From Virgibacillus sp. MSP4-1 (GTDB lineage: Bacteria; Bacillota; Bacilli; Bacillales; Alkalibacillaceae): a stretch of 64,000 nt of DNA. This document shows positions 16,835 to 25,527 of the stretch, piece by piece. The stretch covers positions 186,001-250,000 of the forward strand of contig NZ_CP048021.1 in NCBI RefSeq assembly GCF_010092505.1, given 5' to 3'. Under the pieces are notes generated by a model. The model did no database searches. It saw only the letters and a list, made by a program, of their open reading frames with translations, and was not told where the DNA came from. Both the position numbers and the translations under genes were made by a program. Every line of letters begins with the position of its first letter. The stretch's first letter is position 1.

Positions 16835-16862
16835 CTCTCCTCATCTAAACTATTCTCAACTA
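16835..16862 (-). promoter_or_regulatory. TRAP-binding triplet array over the trpP ribosome site
   Basis: Read on the minus strand, the triplets are TAG, GAG, TAG, TAG, GAG, GAG, each separated by exactly two bases (five-base period). The last two form the ribosome-binding GAGGAGAGG before the ATG at 16825. TRAP (MtrB) binds 9-11 such triplets, so six clean ones is a short array; degenerate triplets may extend it upstream. Confidence 0.8.
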
Positions 16863-16971
16863 AAGTCTTTCCAATCATATCCTGATGATTGATTGCGAAA
16901 GAGTTATGGTTATTATAACAGAATTGTGTTACCAGCTAAAGTAAAAGTTTCAGATATTTTTCAGAAAATTA

Positions 16972-17385
16972 TCAAATGTTTTTTGTAACTTCTTCTGCAA
17001 TTTGCTGCAGGTCGTATTCATCTGGATGTGTTTCCCATTTCAGGTCAAACCCGTCCTTGTCATCATCATACCTTGGTATTAAATGTATATGTAAATGAAA
17101 TACGGTCTGACCGGCGAATTCTCCATTGTTTTGCAAAATGTTTAAGCCCTTAGGCTGGTATGTTTTTTTGAGAGCATTCGCTATCCTGGGAATTCTGGAA
17201 AATACCTTCTCAGCAACTTCCGAATCTGTCTCAAAAATATTCTCTGTATGTTTTTTTGGAATCACTAAGGTATGCCCCTTGGAAACCTGACTGATATCGA
17301 GAAAGGCGTAAACATCATCATCTTCGTAAATTTTTGCTGAGGGAATTTCACCATCTAAAATCTTACAAAAAATACAATCCGCCAT
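16972..17385 (-). CDS. hit: HIT-family nucleotide hydrolase Hit
   Basis: The 137-residue histidine-triad protein has the active motif HLHIHLIPR near residue 100 and an N-terminal CIFC zinc-type pair. This is the Hit/HinT family that hydrolyses adenosine nucleotide conjugates. ATG 17385 is chosen because GAGGAGG lies five bases upstream; the frame upstream is a non-conserved extension. It is divergent from ecsA, as in B. subtilis, but here the spacer is about 600 bases and holds a repeat and a candidate RNA. Confidence 0.95.
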   Translation of the reverse strand: MADCIFCKILDGEIPSAKIYEDDDVYAFLDISQVSKGHTLVIPKKHTENIFETDSEVAEKVFSRIPRIANALKKTYQPKGLNILQNNGEFAGQTVFHLHIHLIPRYDDDKDGFDLKWETHPDEYDLQQIAEEVTKNI

Positions 17386-17455
17386 CATTATCCTCCTCAT
17401 ACTATTGTTTCCTTTATTGTAATAAAGGGAAAAAAACAATGCAATAAGAATGAAG

Positions 17456-17612
17456 AAAAGCGGAGGCGACTGTTCAGGTCATGCGGGATAAGCCGAAGAC
17501 ACGGAGCGGCATGGTTTTGGCCGCGAAATGGCTTTGGCTTATATCCGCCCTGACCTAGGAGCCGCAGCTGGACAATAGAAAAGCGGAGGCGACTGTTCAG
17601 GTCCGACGACGT
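17456..17612. repeat. Repeat family A, one full and one partial tandem copy
   Basis: AAGCGGAGGCGACTGTTCAG to GGAGCCGCAGCTGGACAATAG is a full copy, in the opposite orientation to the 4671 copy, with inner arms TAAGCC and GGCTTA. Immediately after it the left end restarts (AAAAGCGGAGGCGACTG) and breaks off near 17611. Confidence 0.85.
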
Positions 17613-17615
17613 GAA

Positions 17616-17920
17616 AACAAAAAAAGGCAGAGCATCATCTGCTCTGCCTTAAGGAACGGGCTGCATACTGTTGATGAGATGGGGAATACGTCCAGACTAT
17701 ACATAGTCCGGACGCAATTGTCTACAGTAGCTTAACGGGAATCATCAAGTGTGAAAGAAAGTTGCCTTTCACGAACACCCCATTTCGAAAAATGGTTCAT
17801 TTTAACGTGAAAGAATAATGTCTTTCACCAACACCCCACTTTAAATGGTTTGACGTTCGAGACAATGTTTCACGACTGATTATCTGCCCCGTTCCTCAGT
17901 TATTATTGTGTTCAGCATAA
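17616..17920 (-). ncRNA. Candidate structured RNA between hit and ecsA
   Basis: On the minus strand, GGAACGGG near 17895-17888 can pair with CCCGTTCC near 17660-17653, closing a domain of about 240 bases. An intrinsic terminator (GGCAGAGCA/TGCTCTGCC then seven T) follows immediately at 17651-17616. Inside are a strong hairpin GTCCGGACTA/TAGTCTGGAC and two tandem related units. Each unit has a GTGAAAG/CTTTCAC hairpin next to GGGGTGTT. A weak promoter-like TTGCAA...TATGCT lies upstream. There is no reading frame. I match it to no RNA family: it has no T-box, tmRNA, SRP or RNase P hallmarks. It is a candidate only. Confidence 0.5.
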
Positions 17921-18003
17921 ACAGGAATTATTCATCTTTTGCAAATCAATATGTTGGTGGTAAAATTTAGATTAGGTATGTGATGGAAGGTGGAGGTAAA
18001 TCA

Positions 18004-18747
18004 ATGGATCAATTGCTAAAGCTGGAGAATGTTTTTGGAGGATATACACAAAAGAATGTTTTAAAGGGGATATCCTTTGATGTACGCCCGCATGAAATTG
18101 TAGGATTAATCGGTCTTAACGGAGCCGGTAAAAGTACATCGATTAAACATATTATAGGCCTCATGGAGCCAAAAAAAGGGACCATATCCATTAATGAACA
18201 GACATTTCAGGAAAGCCCTGAAGAATACCGGAAGCAATTTGCTTATATTCCGGAAATGCCTGTTTTATATGAAGAACTGACACTATATGAACATTTGCGT
18301 CTGACTGCAATGGCCTATGATATACCAGAGGATGAGTTTGAAAAGAGAATCGAGCCCCTCCTAAAGGAATTTCGGTTAGAGAAAAAATTGAAGTGGTTCC
18401 CTGTTCATTTCTCAAAAGGGATGAGACAGAAAGTAATGATTATGTGTGCCTTTCTCATTGAACCAACCCTCTACATTGTCGATGAGCCTTTCGTCGGACT
18501 GGATCCATTAGGAATAAAATCCTATCTGCAAATGATGGATAATATGAAAAAGCAGGGAGCAGGTGTGCTGATGTCCACACATATACTCTCCACGGCCGAG
18601 CGGTACTGTGACCGTTTTGTAATCCTGCATGATGGAGAGGTCCGGGCAAAGGGGACACTGTCAGAGTTAAGAAAGGAATTTAAAATGCCGGATGCTACCC
18701 TGGATGATTTGTATATTCAATTGACGAAGGAAGATCAGCATGTTTAA
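18004..18747 (+). CDS. ecsA: ABC transporter ATPase EcsA
   Basis: EcsA is the ATPase of the Ecs exporter, which affects protein secretion, intramembrane proteolysis by RasP, competence and sporulation in B. subtilis. The 247 residues include Walker A GLNGAGKST, signature SKGMRQKVMIMCAF and Walker B LYIVDEPFVGLDP. The diagnostic run FRLEKKLKWFPVHFSKGM is nearly the B. subtilis sequence. ATG 18004 follows GGTGGAGG. The end overlaps ecsB by eight bases. Confidence 0.97.
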   Translation: MDQLLKLENVFGGYTQKNVLKGISFDVRPHEIVGLIGLNGAGKSTSIKHIIGLMEPKKGTISINEQTFQESPEEYRKQFAYIPEMPVLYEELTLYEHLRLTAMAYDIPEDEFEKRIEPLLKEFRLEKKLKWFPVHFSKGMRQKVMIMCAFLIEPTLYIVDEPFVGLDPLGIKSYLQMMDNMKKQGAGVLMSTHILSTAERYCDRFVILHDGEVRAKGTLSELRKEFKMPDATLDDLYIQLTKEDQHV

Positions 18748-19972
18748 TGCCAAAGAATTATGGAAAAAACGATTAGGGGCTCATCTGAAAGAAACCGGGC
18801 GGTATATGCGTCTCATTTTTAATGACCATCTAGCTTTTGCCTTGTTGTTTTTTATTGCCGCTTTTGCTTACTTTTATCAGCAATGGCTTGAGAATTTGCC
18901 GGAAAATTTTCCTGTTGCATGGATTATGGGAATTGTCTTAGGTTTGCTGGTCACTCATAGTCCAGTCCGAACCCTGTTGCAGGAAGCAGACACCGTGTTT
19001 CTTCTGCCTGCCGAGCATAAGATGGGAAGCTATTTTCGGATGGCATTCTGGTACAGTTTTTTTACTCAGCTTTACTCGTTAGCACTGGGGTATGCAGCAT
19101 TAAGTCCCCTTTATTTAACGGCTTATTCGGGCAGGGGAGGTGAATGGCTGATTTACCTCGCTGTCATACTGATTATCCTTAAAGTGTGGAATCTGCTTTT
19201 AGGCTGGTGGTTATTGAAAGAGCGGGATGTCCAATATCGCTGGATGGATACTATTTTACGTACTGTCCTGAACATATTAATTGTGTGCTTTTTTATCCAG
19301 GGGGATGCCATTCTTTACGTCAGTATGATGACGATCATATTTACAGGATACTTCCTGTGGCTGTATCAGGTTTACCGGAAAAAGCAGGGGGTTGCCTGGG
19401 ACTTACTGATTGAAAAAGAGGAAGCGAGCATGCAGTCCTTTTACAGAATAGCAAATATGTTTACGGATGTACCGCATTTAAAGAAAAAGGCTAAAAAACG
19501 ACATGCACTTGTCCGTATGCTCATTCAGCCCGTACCTTTCGGGCAGAGGCAGACCTTCACGTATTTATATCGGATAACGTTTGTGAGAAGCAGTGATTAT
19601 CTTGGGATGTATGTAAGATTACTTTTCATTGCAGCATTCTTTATATTCTGGATACCGATAATTTGGTTCAAGCTGGTCTTTGCCTTGTTGTTCATCTATT
19701 TGAGTGGATTTCAGCTTATTACGCTTTGGAATCACCATAAGACGATTGACTGGCTGGATCTGTACCCTATTCCCAAAGAAGTAAGAAAGCGTTCTTTACA
19801 GCAGTTTTTACGGTTTGTCATGCTTATAAAGACATTTATTTTAGGCTTTCTAATGCTTGGGGCTGCATCCTGGCAGGGAATGGTTCTGTTATGGGCTCTG
19901 GGTGGATTATTTACTCTCGTATTTGTGAATACATATGTGAAGAGCAGGCTGGAACGAAAACGGACAATATAG
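18740..19972 (+). CDS. ecsB: ABC transporter permease EcsB
   Basis: The 410-residue membrane protein has about ten hydrophobic segments and basic loops (KKKAKKRHALVRMLIQP). It is the EcsB permease partner of EcsA; family length in B. subtilis is about 408. It starts within the last codons of ecsA, so translation is coupled. EcsB has no close relatives outside this family, so position next to ecsA is the strongest support. Confidence 0.95.
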   Translation: MFNAKELWKKRLGAHLKETGRYMRLIFNDHLAFALLFFIAAFAYFYQQWLENLPENFPVAWIMGIVLGLLVTHSPVRTLLQEADTVFLLPAEHKMGSYFRMAFWYSFFTQLYSLALGYAALSPLYLTAYSGRGGEWLIYLAVILIILKVWNLLLGWWLLKERDVQYRWMDTILRTVLNILIVCFFIQGDAILYVSMMTIIFTGYFLWLYQVYRKKQGVAWDLLIEKEEASMQSFYRIANMFTDVPHLKKKAKKRHALVRMLIQPVPFGQRQTFTYLYRITFVRSSDYLGMYVRLLFIAAFFIFWIPIIWFKLVFALLFIYLSGFQLITLWNHHKTIDWLDLYPIPKEVRKRSLQQFLRFVMLIKTFILGFLMLGAASWQGMVLLWALGGLFTLVFVNTYVKSRLERKRTI

Positions 19973-19994
19973 ATCAAAAATGAGGAATGATCAC

Positions 19995-20714
19995 ATGCAG
20001 ACCTATGAACAACAGGTTCTAAAGGAAGCTTTAAAATGGAAGAGAAAAATGAAGAGAAAGTCTTCGCTGGTACAGAAGGCATCAAAGTCCGTACAAACTA
20101 AAATTAATCAAAAAATCCCGGAACAGGCTCATAAAGTCGTTACAGAGAGTATTCGTAAAATGATAGAAGTATCTTTGACCAGTTCCGCATATATTTATAA
20201 AGTTGAAGTGAAACCGGAATGGGGGTTCGAAAAAAGGGAACAGGAAATCAAAGAACGTCTGCAGAAGTATCGGAATACGGCTGCGGTTGAAGGTGCTGGA
20301 ACAGGTGCTGGTGGTATTTTTTTAGGTATGGCGGATTTTCCCATGCTTTTAAGTATAAAGATGAAATTCTTATTTGATGTTGGGCAGCTATACGGGATAA
20401 ATGTAAACAATTATGAAGAACGAATGTATTTGCTTCATCTATTTATGCTGGCTTTCTCAAGTGATCATAGCCGGGCCCGTGTGTTACACAGAGTCGTTCA
20501 TTGGGAACAGGAAAAGCATAAATGGGCCGAAATTGACTGGCAGGAACTGCAGCAGGAATATCGGGACACGATTGATTTTGTGAAAATGTTGCAGCTTATT
20601 CCCGGTTTTGGTGCTGTGGTTGGAGCGTGGGCGAATTCCCGATTATTAAACCAGTTAGGAGAAACAGCCATGAATGGATATCGACTCAGGCTGCTGGACG
20701 AGAATAATAGTTAA
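19995..20714 (+). CDS. ecsC: EcsC protein
   Basis: The 239-residue product carries the EcsC domain: a central Gly/Ala-rich hydrophobic stretch (AAVEGAGTGAGGIFLGMADFP) and MLLSIKMKFLFDVGQLYGI. A C-terminal segment has IPGFGAVVGAWANSRLLNQLGETAMNGYR. It is third in the ecs operon. Its function is unknown and it is not needed for the known Ecs phenotypes in B. subtilis. ATG 19995 has a GAGGA site; ATG 19980 in the same frame does not. Confidence 0.93.
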   Translation: MQTYEQQVLKEALKWKRKMKRKSSLVQKASKSVQTKINQKIPEQAHKVVTESIRKMIEVSLTSSAYIYKVEVKPEWGFEKREQEIKERLQKYRNTAAVEGAGTGAGGIFLGMADFPMLLSIKMKFLFDVGQLYGINVNNYEERMYLLHLFMLAFSSDHSRARVLHRVVHWEQEKHKWAEIDWQELQQEYRDTIDFVKMLQLIPGFGAVVGAWANSRLLNQLGETAMNGYRLRLLDENNS

Positions 20715-20727
20715 ATGTTAACGAAAC

Positions 20728-20777
20728 AAACAAGAGCATCCAGGTTATGTAATGAATCCTGTGATGCTCTTGTTTTG
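20728..20777 (+). terminator. Terminator of ecs operon
   Basis: CAAGAGCATCCAGG pairs with CCTGTGATGCTCTTG with one bulge, followed by TTTTG. Confidence 0.8.
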
Positions 20778-20791
20778 TGTTTTTGAAAATC

Positions 20792-20899
20792 GTTATCATG
20801 TATGAACTGGCCTAATACCCCCACTTCAATTTTAAGGGTATCCCAACAGGATTAAGCGGGGGATGGAGACCCCCACGGATGGAAAGTTTCACTTTATGA
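20792..20899. repeat. Repeat family B, full copy at the end of yhaA
   Basis: It runs from TTATCATGTATGAACTGGCC to GGATGGAAAGTTTCACTTTA, with CCCCCACTT and AAGCGGGGG as hairpin arms (one mismatch) and an inner GGG/CCC. Its right end contains the TAA stop codon of the minus-strand yhaA gene. Confidence 0.8.
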
Positions 20900-22069
20900 A
20901 TGCTTTTCCTGATAGCTTCGATAAGCCTGCATTAAAGTTTTGGCATCCAGTGGAAGGGCCCTTTCATCGAAATCGAATTTTGGATGGTGATGCGGATAAT
21001 TGTCTACTTCTTTCTGAGCTCCGGTAAAATAAAAGGCACCCGGTTTTTCCAATAAATAATAGGCGAAATCTTCACCGGTCATAGAAGGATCCACTTCCTC
21101 CGTATCCTTTATTCCCGGCACGTTTTTTCCTTCCTGGAGAATAAGTTCAGCCTCACCCGGATGATTGACAACAGGTGGATAACCTTTTGCATAATGAAAA
21201 TCATAGTCTGCTTCATAAGGCAGACAGACACTTTTGATAATGCTCTCCATCTGGTCCATAATCATTTTCTGGACATTGGCATCAAAAGTTCGGACAGTTC
21301 CAACCAGTTTAGCTGAGTCTGCAATAATATTAAAGGCCTGGCCCGCTTCAAATGTTCCGACAGTAACGACACCTGTTTTGAGTGGATCAATACGCCGGCT
21401 CATAATTTGCTGAAGCTGTGTGACCAGCTGTGAGGCGATGACAATGGCATCCTTTGTCTGATGAGGCTTTGCTCCATGGCCCCCTTTTCCCTTAATGCTA
21501 ATTTCAAAACGATCGGCACCTGCCATGAAATTTCCTTTAGAGGTATGTAAAATTCCAAGGGGGGTATCTGTCCACAAGTGTGTGCCAAATACAGCATCAA
21601 CGTTTTCTAATACACCTGCTTCAATCATCGGCTTTGCCCCACCTGGCGCATATTCTTCAGCAGGCTGATGGATGAAAATTATCGTCCCTGGAAGCTGTTC
21701 CTGAAAGGGAAGGACAGCCTTTGCCAAACATAACAGAGCAGCTGTATGTCCATCATGACCACAAGCGTGCATGACTCCCGGAATCTTTGATTTATACGGA
21801 ACTTCATTTTCTTCCTGGATTGGAAGTGCGTCAAAATCAGCACGCAAAGCTACAGTTTTACCTGGTTTCCCGCCCCTTAGAGTGGCTGTGATCCCGTATC
21901 CTCCAATATTCGTGCGACAGGGTATACCCAGCTGATTATAAAAATCGGCTATGTACTTTGAGGTTTTTTCCTCATGAAAGGATAGCTCCGGATACTGATG
22001 AAGATACCGGCGGATGTTGACCATCTCATCAAATAAGTCATCAACAGCTTGAAAGATTTTGTCCCACAT
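20894..22069 (-). CDS. yhaA: M20-family amidohydrolase YhaA
   Basis: The 391-residue metal-dependent hydrolase belongs to the N-acyl-amino-acid amidohydrolase group, cytoplasmic enzymes that cleave N-acyl groups from amino acids. Metal ligands are visible in HACGHDGHTAALL (near residue 97), HQPAEEYAPGGA and GTHLWTDTPLG. A dimerisation domain with GKGGHGAKPHQTKDAI lies mid-protein, and the last ligand is in HHHPKFDFDE. GGAGAGGAG precedes the ATG. The position after ecsC, convergent, is that of yhaA. The stop codon lies in the end of a family B repeat. Confidence 0.92.
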   Translation of the reverse strand: MWDKIFQAVDDLFDEMVNIRRYLHQYPELSFHEEKTSKYIADFYNQLGIPCRTNIGGYGITATLRGGKPGKTVALRADFDALPIQEENEVPYKSKIPGVMHACGHDGHTAALLCLAKAVLPFQEQLPGTIIFIHQPAEEYAPGGAKPMIEAGVLENVDAVFGTHLWTDTPLGILHTSKGNFMAGADRFEISIKGKGGHGAKPHQTKDAIVIASQLVTQLQQIMSRRIDPLKTGVVTVGTFEAGQAFNIIADSAKLVGTVRTFDANVQKMIMDQMESIIKSVCLPYEADYDFHYAKGYPPVVNHPGEAELILQEGKNVPGIKDTEEVDPSMTGEDFAYYLLEKPGAFYFTGAQKEVDNYPHHHPKFDFDERALPLDAKTLMQAYRSYQEKHS

Positions 22070-22508
22070 ATGAATCTCCTCTCCACATACTTAATCGTGC
22101 TGCAGCCGTCCATCATAATCTTCCTGTATTACTTGCTGGGAAGATATAAAGACACTGACACCCCGATTAACTCAATATATAGTTAAATGATAACAAATAA
22201 AGGCCTGTCTCCCCAATTTATTCCGTACAGGACAGTTCTGATACATCCTTAAGCCGACGCTCCAATTTCCCATTGTGACCCTCTGTGGGGCCCAGTAATG
22301 AAAGGTTCACTTTATCCCTCAAATTTAAAAATTCAGTCCACAGGCGGAGACGGAAACCAACTTCTGCTTGTATCCTGATTATTTAGCAGGGGTATATACT
22401 GGTTATATACAACTTCATGTAACTCTGAGCGCTTATCTAGTGTAAAGAAAAAGAAGGAATTTTGTCGTCTTTGTATAATACAATGATTATGGAAAGAAGA
22501 GGGTGAAT
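22070..22508. other. Gap between yhaA and liaF
   Basis: This 438-base stretch has no credible gene. It holds the upstream region of yhaA, a short remnant of repeat family B (22281-22320), and a TATAAT box at 22474-22479 before liaF with no good -35 partner. Confidence 0.5.
22281..22320. repeat. Repeat family B, right-end remnant
   Basis: CCCAGTAATGAAAGGTTCAC followed by TTTATCCC resembles the CCCACTGATGGAAAGTTTCAC end of family B; the rest of the element is missing. Confidence 0.5.
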
Positions 22509-23276
22509 ATGAAACCACAAAGCTTAGTTAAAGTTCTTTTATCATTCTTATTGATTGCTGCGGGTATTTTTCTCATTTTGGAGAATATAGGCATTATTTC
22601 CGTGGAAATATCCAATATTATTGCAAAAAACTGGCCGATTCTATTAATTGTGATGGGTCTGAAGTGGTTTGTCGACAGTTTTCGGGATAACAAAGGGGGG
22701 AGCTGGGCTTTTGGCTCCTTTCTGGCTATTTATGCCTCCCTTGTTGTATTAGGGAATTATGGCGTTCTCGCCTTTGGATTCGGTGATATTTGGGCATTAT
22801 GGCCCTTACTTTTAATTTATATTGGGCTGCATTTTTTATTTTTTACGAAAAGGAAGGATAAAAAAGGGAATGGAGTAAAGTTCACCATTGATTCAGACCG
22901 CGGGAATACTAAAAATAGTCACTCCTTTGTCGGATCCCATAATTTTAACGAGGAAAATTGGACAGTAGAGCCGCTGGAAATGTGGTCAGGAGTAGGCGAT
23001 TACTATTTTGATTTTACAAAGGCTTATATCCCAAATAGAGATACACCTATTACGATCAAAGGATGGGTAGGGGATGTGCGTATGCTGATGCCGGAGGATG
23101 TAGCTTTGAGGATCGACGCAACAGCAAGTGTAGGTGATATTAAAGTGCTGGAGAAAGAAGCAAATGGCGTATCCAAGAATCTCGTTTATCAATCCCCTGA
23201 CTATGAAGAGGCTGTTCAAAGGCTGACCATCCATCTTCATCTTCAGGTGGGTGATATACGGATTGATCGAGTATAG
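22509..23276 (+). CDS. liaF: LiaF, inhibitor of the Lia envelope-stress system
   Basis: The 255-residue protein has about four N-terminal membrane helices in the first 110 residues and a C-terminal beta-rich domain. The domain contains SGVGDYYFDFTKAYIPN, GWVGDVRMLMPED and LHLQVGDIRIDRV, typical of LiaF/YvqF. LiaF keeps the sensor kinase LiaS quiet until cell-wall stress. It is first of three genes, twelve bases before liaS. ATG 22509 follows AAGAGGG at normal spacing. No liaIH effector genes are upstream, unlike in B. subtilis. Confidence 0.93.
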   Translation: MKPQSLVKVLLSFLLIAAGIFLILENIGIISVEISNIIAKNWPILLIVMGLKWFVDSFRDNKGGSWAFGSFLAIYASLVVLGNYGVLAFGFGDIWALWPLLLIYIGLHFLFFTKRKDKKGNGVKFTIDSDRGNTKNSHSFVGSHNFNEENWTVEPLEMWSGVGDYYFDFTKAYIPNRDTPITIKGWVGDVRMLMPEDVALRIDATASVGDIKVLEKEANGVSKNLVYQSPDYEEAVQRLTIHLHLQVGDIRIDRV

Positions 23277-23288
23277 GGGAGAAGATAT

Positions 23289-24338
23289 ATGTTTCACAAA
23301 CTCAACAATCTGCGTTTTCAGATCGTACGCACACAATTTCAGACCATCTATTTTTCCTTGTTAGTCATTGCCTGTGTGCTATTTTTTACATATTCGGTCA
23401 TTCATCCATCCTGGCTGACACTGGAAGCCATTTTTTTCAGTATATTATTAATCTGCCTGTTAATGACCCCTGTTGCTATGTACGTAAGCTTTCATTATGC
23501 CGGACAGGTCAAGGAAAGAATGGACGGAATCTCGGTTCTTATTACGCAATTGGCGAAAGGAAAATACGGTGCAAGAATCATGAATCAGGATCAAAAGGGT
23601 TCAGGAGATGAGATAGATTACATAGCCGATGATTTAAACCGGTTAGCTGAAAAAATGGAAAAACAGGTGAAGTCCCTGCAACGGATGGCTGATGAGAAGA
23701 ATGACTTTGCCCAGGAGGCACACAAAGTGGCAACTATGGAGGAAAGACAGCGACTGGCAAGAGATTTACATGATGCTGTCAGCCAGCAGCTATTTGCGTT
23801 AACCATGATGTCACAGGCTACCATAAAATTGCTCGATAAAAAGCCGGAAAAAGCTAAGGATCAAATAAAGGAAGTTGCCCAAATGGCTCTTCAGGCCCAA
23901 ACAGAAATGCGGGCGCTACTGCTTCATCTTCGTCCTGTTCACTTATCCGGGGAATCCTTACAGACTGGTATTGTAAAACTGATAGAAGAGCTGAAACTGC
24001 GCTGCTCTATTGATTTTCAGGTGAGCTTGGATGACTCCTTACATCTGTCAAAAGCCACCGAAGAGCAGCTCTTTCGAATGGTTCAGGAAATTTTATCCAA
24101 CATCCTGCGTCATGCTCAGGCAAGTCATGTACTCCTGGAATTGAAACAGCGTGAGGAAAGTGTCACCCTTTATATTCGGGATGATGGGAAGGGGTTTAAT
24201 GTTAGTGAAAAGACGGAAAATCAAACCTCATATGGGTTGAAGACCTTGAACGAACGGGCCGGCGAGCTTGGAGGTTCCTTTATCATTCGTTCTAAAGAGG
24301 GAGAAGGAACATATAGTACGATACGGATACCACTCTAG
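23289..24338 (+). CDS. liaS: Sensor histidine kinase LiaS
   Basis: This 349-residue kinase has two membrane helices (about 20-36 and 45-68) with a very short outer loop, then a HAMP linker. A HisKA_3 dimerisation domain follows with ERQRLARDLHDAVSQQLFAL, phospho-acceptor His161. The HATPase domain includes QEILSNILRHAQASHV, DDGKGF and YGLKTLNERAGELGG. The short outer loop marks an intramembrane-sensing kinase of the LiaS type. It is responsive to envelope stress through LiaF and phosphorylates LiaR. Confidence 0.95.
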   Translation: MFHKLNNLRFQIVRTQFQTIYFSLLVIACVLFFTYSVIHPSWLTLEAIFFSILLICLLMTPVAMYVSFHYAGQVKERMDGISVLITQLAKGKYGARIMNQDQKGSGDEIDYIADDLNRLAEKMEKQVKSLQRMADEKNDFAQEAHKVATMEERQRLARDLHDAVSQQLFALTMMSQATIKLLDKKPEKAKDQIKEVAQMALQAQTEMRALLLHLRPVHLSGESLQTGIVKLIEELKLRCSIDFQVSLDDSLHLSKATEEQLFRMVQEILSNILRHAQASHVLLELKQREESVTLYIRDDGKGFNVSEKTENQTSYGLKTLNERAGELGGSFIIRSKEGEGTYSTIRIPL

Positions 24339-24351
24339 GGGGAAGAGATGA

Positions 24352-24993
24352 ATGGAAAACCAAATAAAAGTATTAATTGTGGATGATCATGAGGTTGTTC
24401 GAAAAGGAATTTCAACTTATTTAATGACAGAAGATGACATAGAAGTCACAGGAGAAGCAACCAGTGGAAATGAGGGCTGTGCTTTAGCGAAGAAGGAACG
24501 CCCGGACGTTGTTCTGATGGATTTAATCATGAATGATGGGAATGGAATTGAGGCAACCAGAGAGATTATGTCCTTTCATCCGGAATGTAAAATTATTATT
24601 CTAACAAGCTATTACGATGATGAAAAAGTGTTTCCGGCGTTGGAAGCAGGTGCATTCAGTTATATGCTGAAAACCTCCTCAGCAGAAGAAATTGTCGATG
24701 CGATTAAAAAGGCCTGCAAAGGTGAAAATGTTATTGAAGCTAAGATTGCGGGTAAGATGATGAATCGTTTCAGAGCGCCCCATACTCTCCCACATGAAGA
24801 TCTCACAGAGAGGGAGAAGGAAGTCCTGATCTGTATTGGACAGGGTTTAACCAATCAGGAAATCAGTGATCAGCTCTTTATTGGAATTAAAACCGTGAAA
24901 ACTCATGTAAGCAATGTTCTAAGTAAACTGGAGGTTCAAGACCGTACCCAGGCAGCGGTATATGCACACAGAAACGGTCTGATGAACGATTAA
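24352..24993 (+). CDS. liaR: Response regulator LiaR
   Basis: The 213-residue NarL/LuxR-type regulator has acidic pocket Asp11-Asp12, phospho-acceptor Asp57 (VLMDLIM) and Lys in SYMLKTSSAEE. The C-terminal LuxR HTH is at about 145-210 (LTEREKEVLICIGQGLTNQE, GIKTVKTHVSNVLSKL). It is the output of the LiaFSR system. Thirteen bases separate it from liaS, and GGGGGAAG precedes the ATG. Confidence 0.95.
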   Translation: MENQIKVLIVDDHEVVRKGISTYLMTEDDIEVTGEATSGNEGCALAKKERPDVVLMDLIMNDGNGIEATREIMSFHPECKIIILTSYYDDEKVFPALEAGAFSYMLKTSSAEEIVDAIKKACKGENVIEAKIAGKMMNRFRAPHTLPHEDLTEREKEVLICIGQGLTNQEISDQLFIGIKTVKTHVSNVLSKLEVQDRTQAAVYAHRNGLMND

Positions 24994-25097
24994 GATCACT
25001 CACTACATATAGATTTTCCTCTGATGTTCTATCAATTATGTTATGATAAAATAGAATTTAAGATTTGACTGGAATTTTTCGGTGAGGAGATATACAT

Positions 25098-25523
25098 ATG
25101 ACGTATAGTAAGACTGAGGAAAATCTGCTGTTAATCATTTGGGGAACAGCCTTTATCGCTACTTGTGGAAGTCTGTTTTATTCGGAAATTATGCAATTTG
25201 AACCCTGCAAATTATGCTGGTTCCAACGAATTTTAATGTATCCACTAGTCGTGATTATTGGCACAGCCATTATCAAAAAGAATGCCCAGATCGCGTTGCC
25301 GGGATTTATCTTGAGTATTATAGGCGCACCACTTGCTCTCTATCACTATATCATTCAGAAGGTAAATAGTGCGGGTGCTGCTGATTTTTGTGGACAGGGG
25401 GCTTCCTGCACAGCAGAGTATGTTAATTATTTCGGTTTTGTTACGATACCGTTGCTGTCATTGATTGCCTTTACAGCAATATTAATCTTATTTATGATCA
25501 GTTTTATAAAGAGAAGGGGATGA
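25098..25523 (+). CDS. bdbC: Disulfide bond formation protein BdbC (DsbB family)
   Basis: The 141-residue quinone-linked thiol oxidoreductase has four membrane helices. The first outer cysteine pair is EPCKLCW (residues about 36-39); the second is FCGQGASC. Both pairs needed for DsbB-type relay are present. It reoxidises a thioredoxin-like partner, very probably the CxxC protein encoded four bases downstream. In Bacillus this activity supports folding of secreted and competence proteins. AGGAG precedes the ATG. Confidence 0.93.
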   Translation: MTYSKTEENLLLIIWGTAFIATCGSLFYSEIMQFEPCKLCWFQRILMYPLVVIIGTAIIKKNAQIALPGFILSIIGAPLALYHYIIQKVNSAGAADFCGQGASCTAEYVNYFGFVTIPLLSLIAFTAILILFMISFIKRRG

Positions 25524-25527
25524 AAAC

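Noticed and set aside
17616-17920. Reading the hit-ecsA structure as a T-box, tmRNA, SRP RNA or RNase P RNA
   Set aside because: None of the conserved sequence signatures of those classes could be found; kept only as an unassigned candidate.
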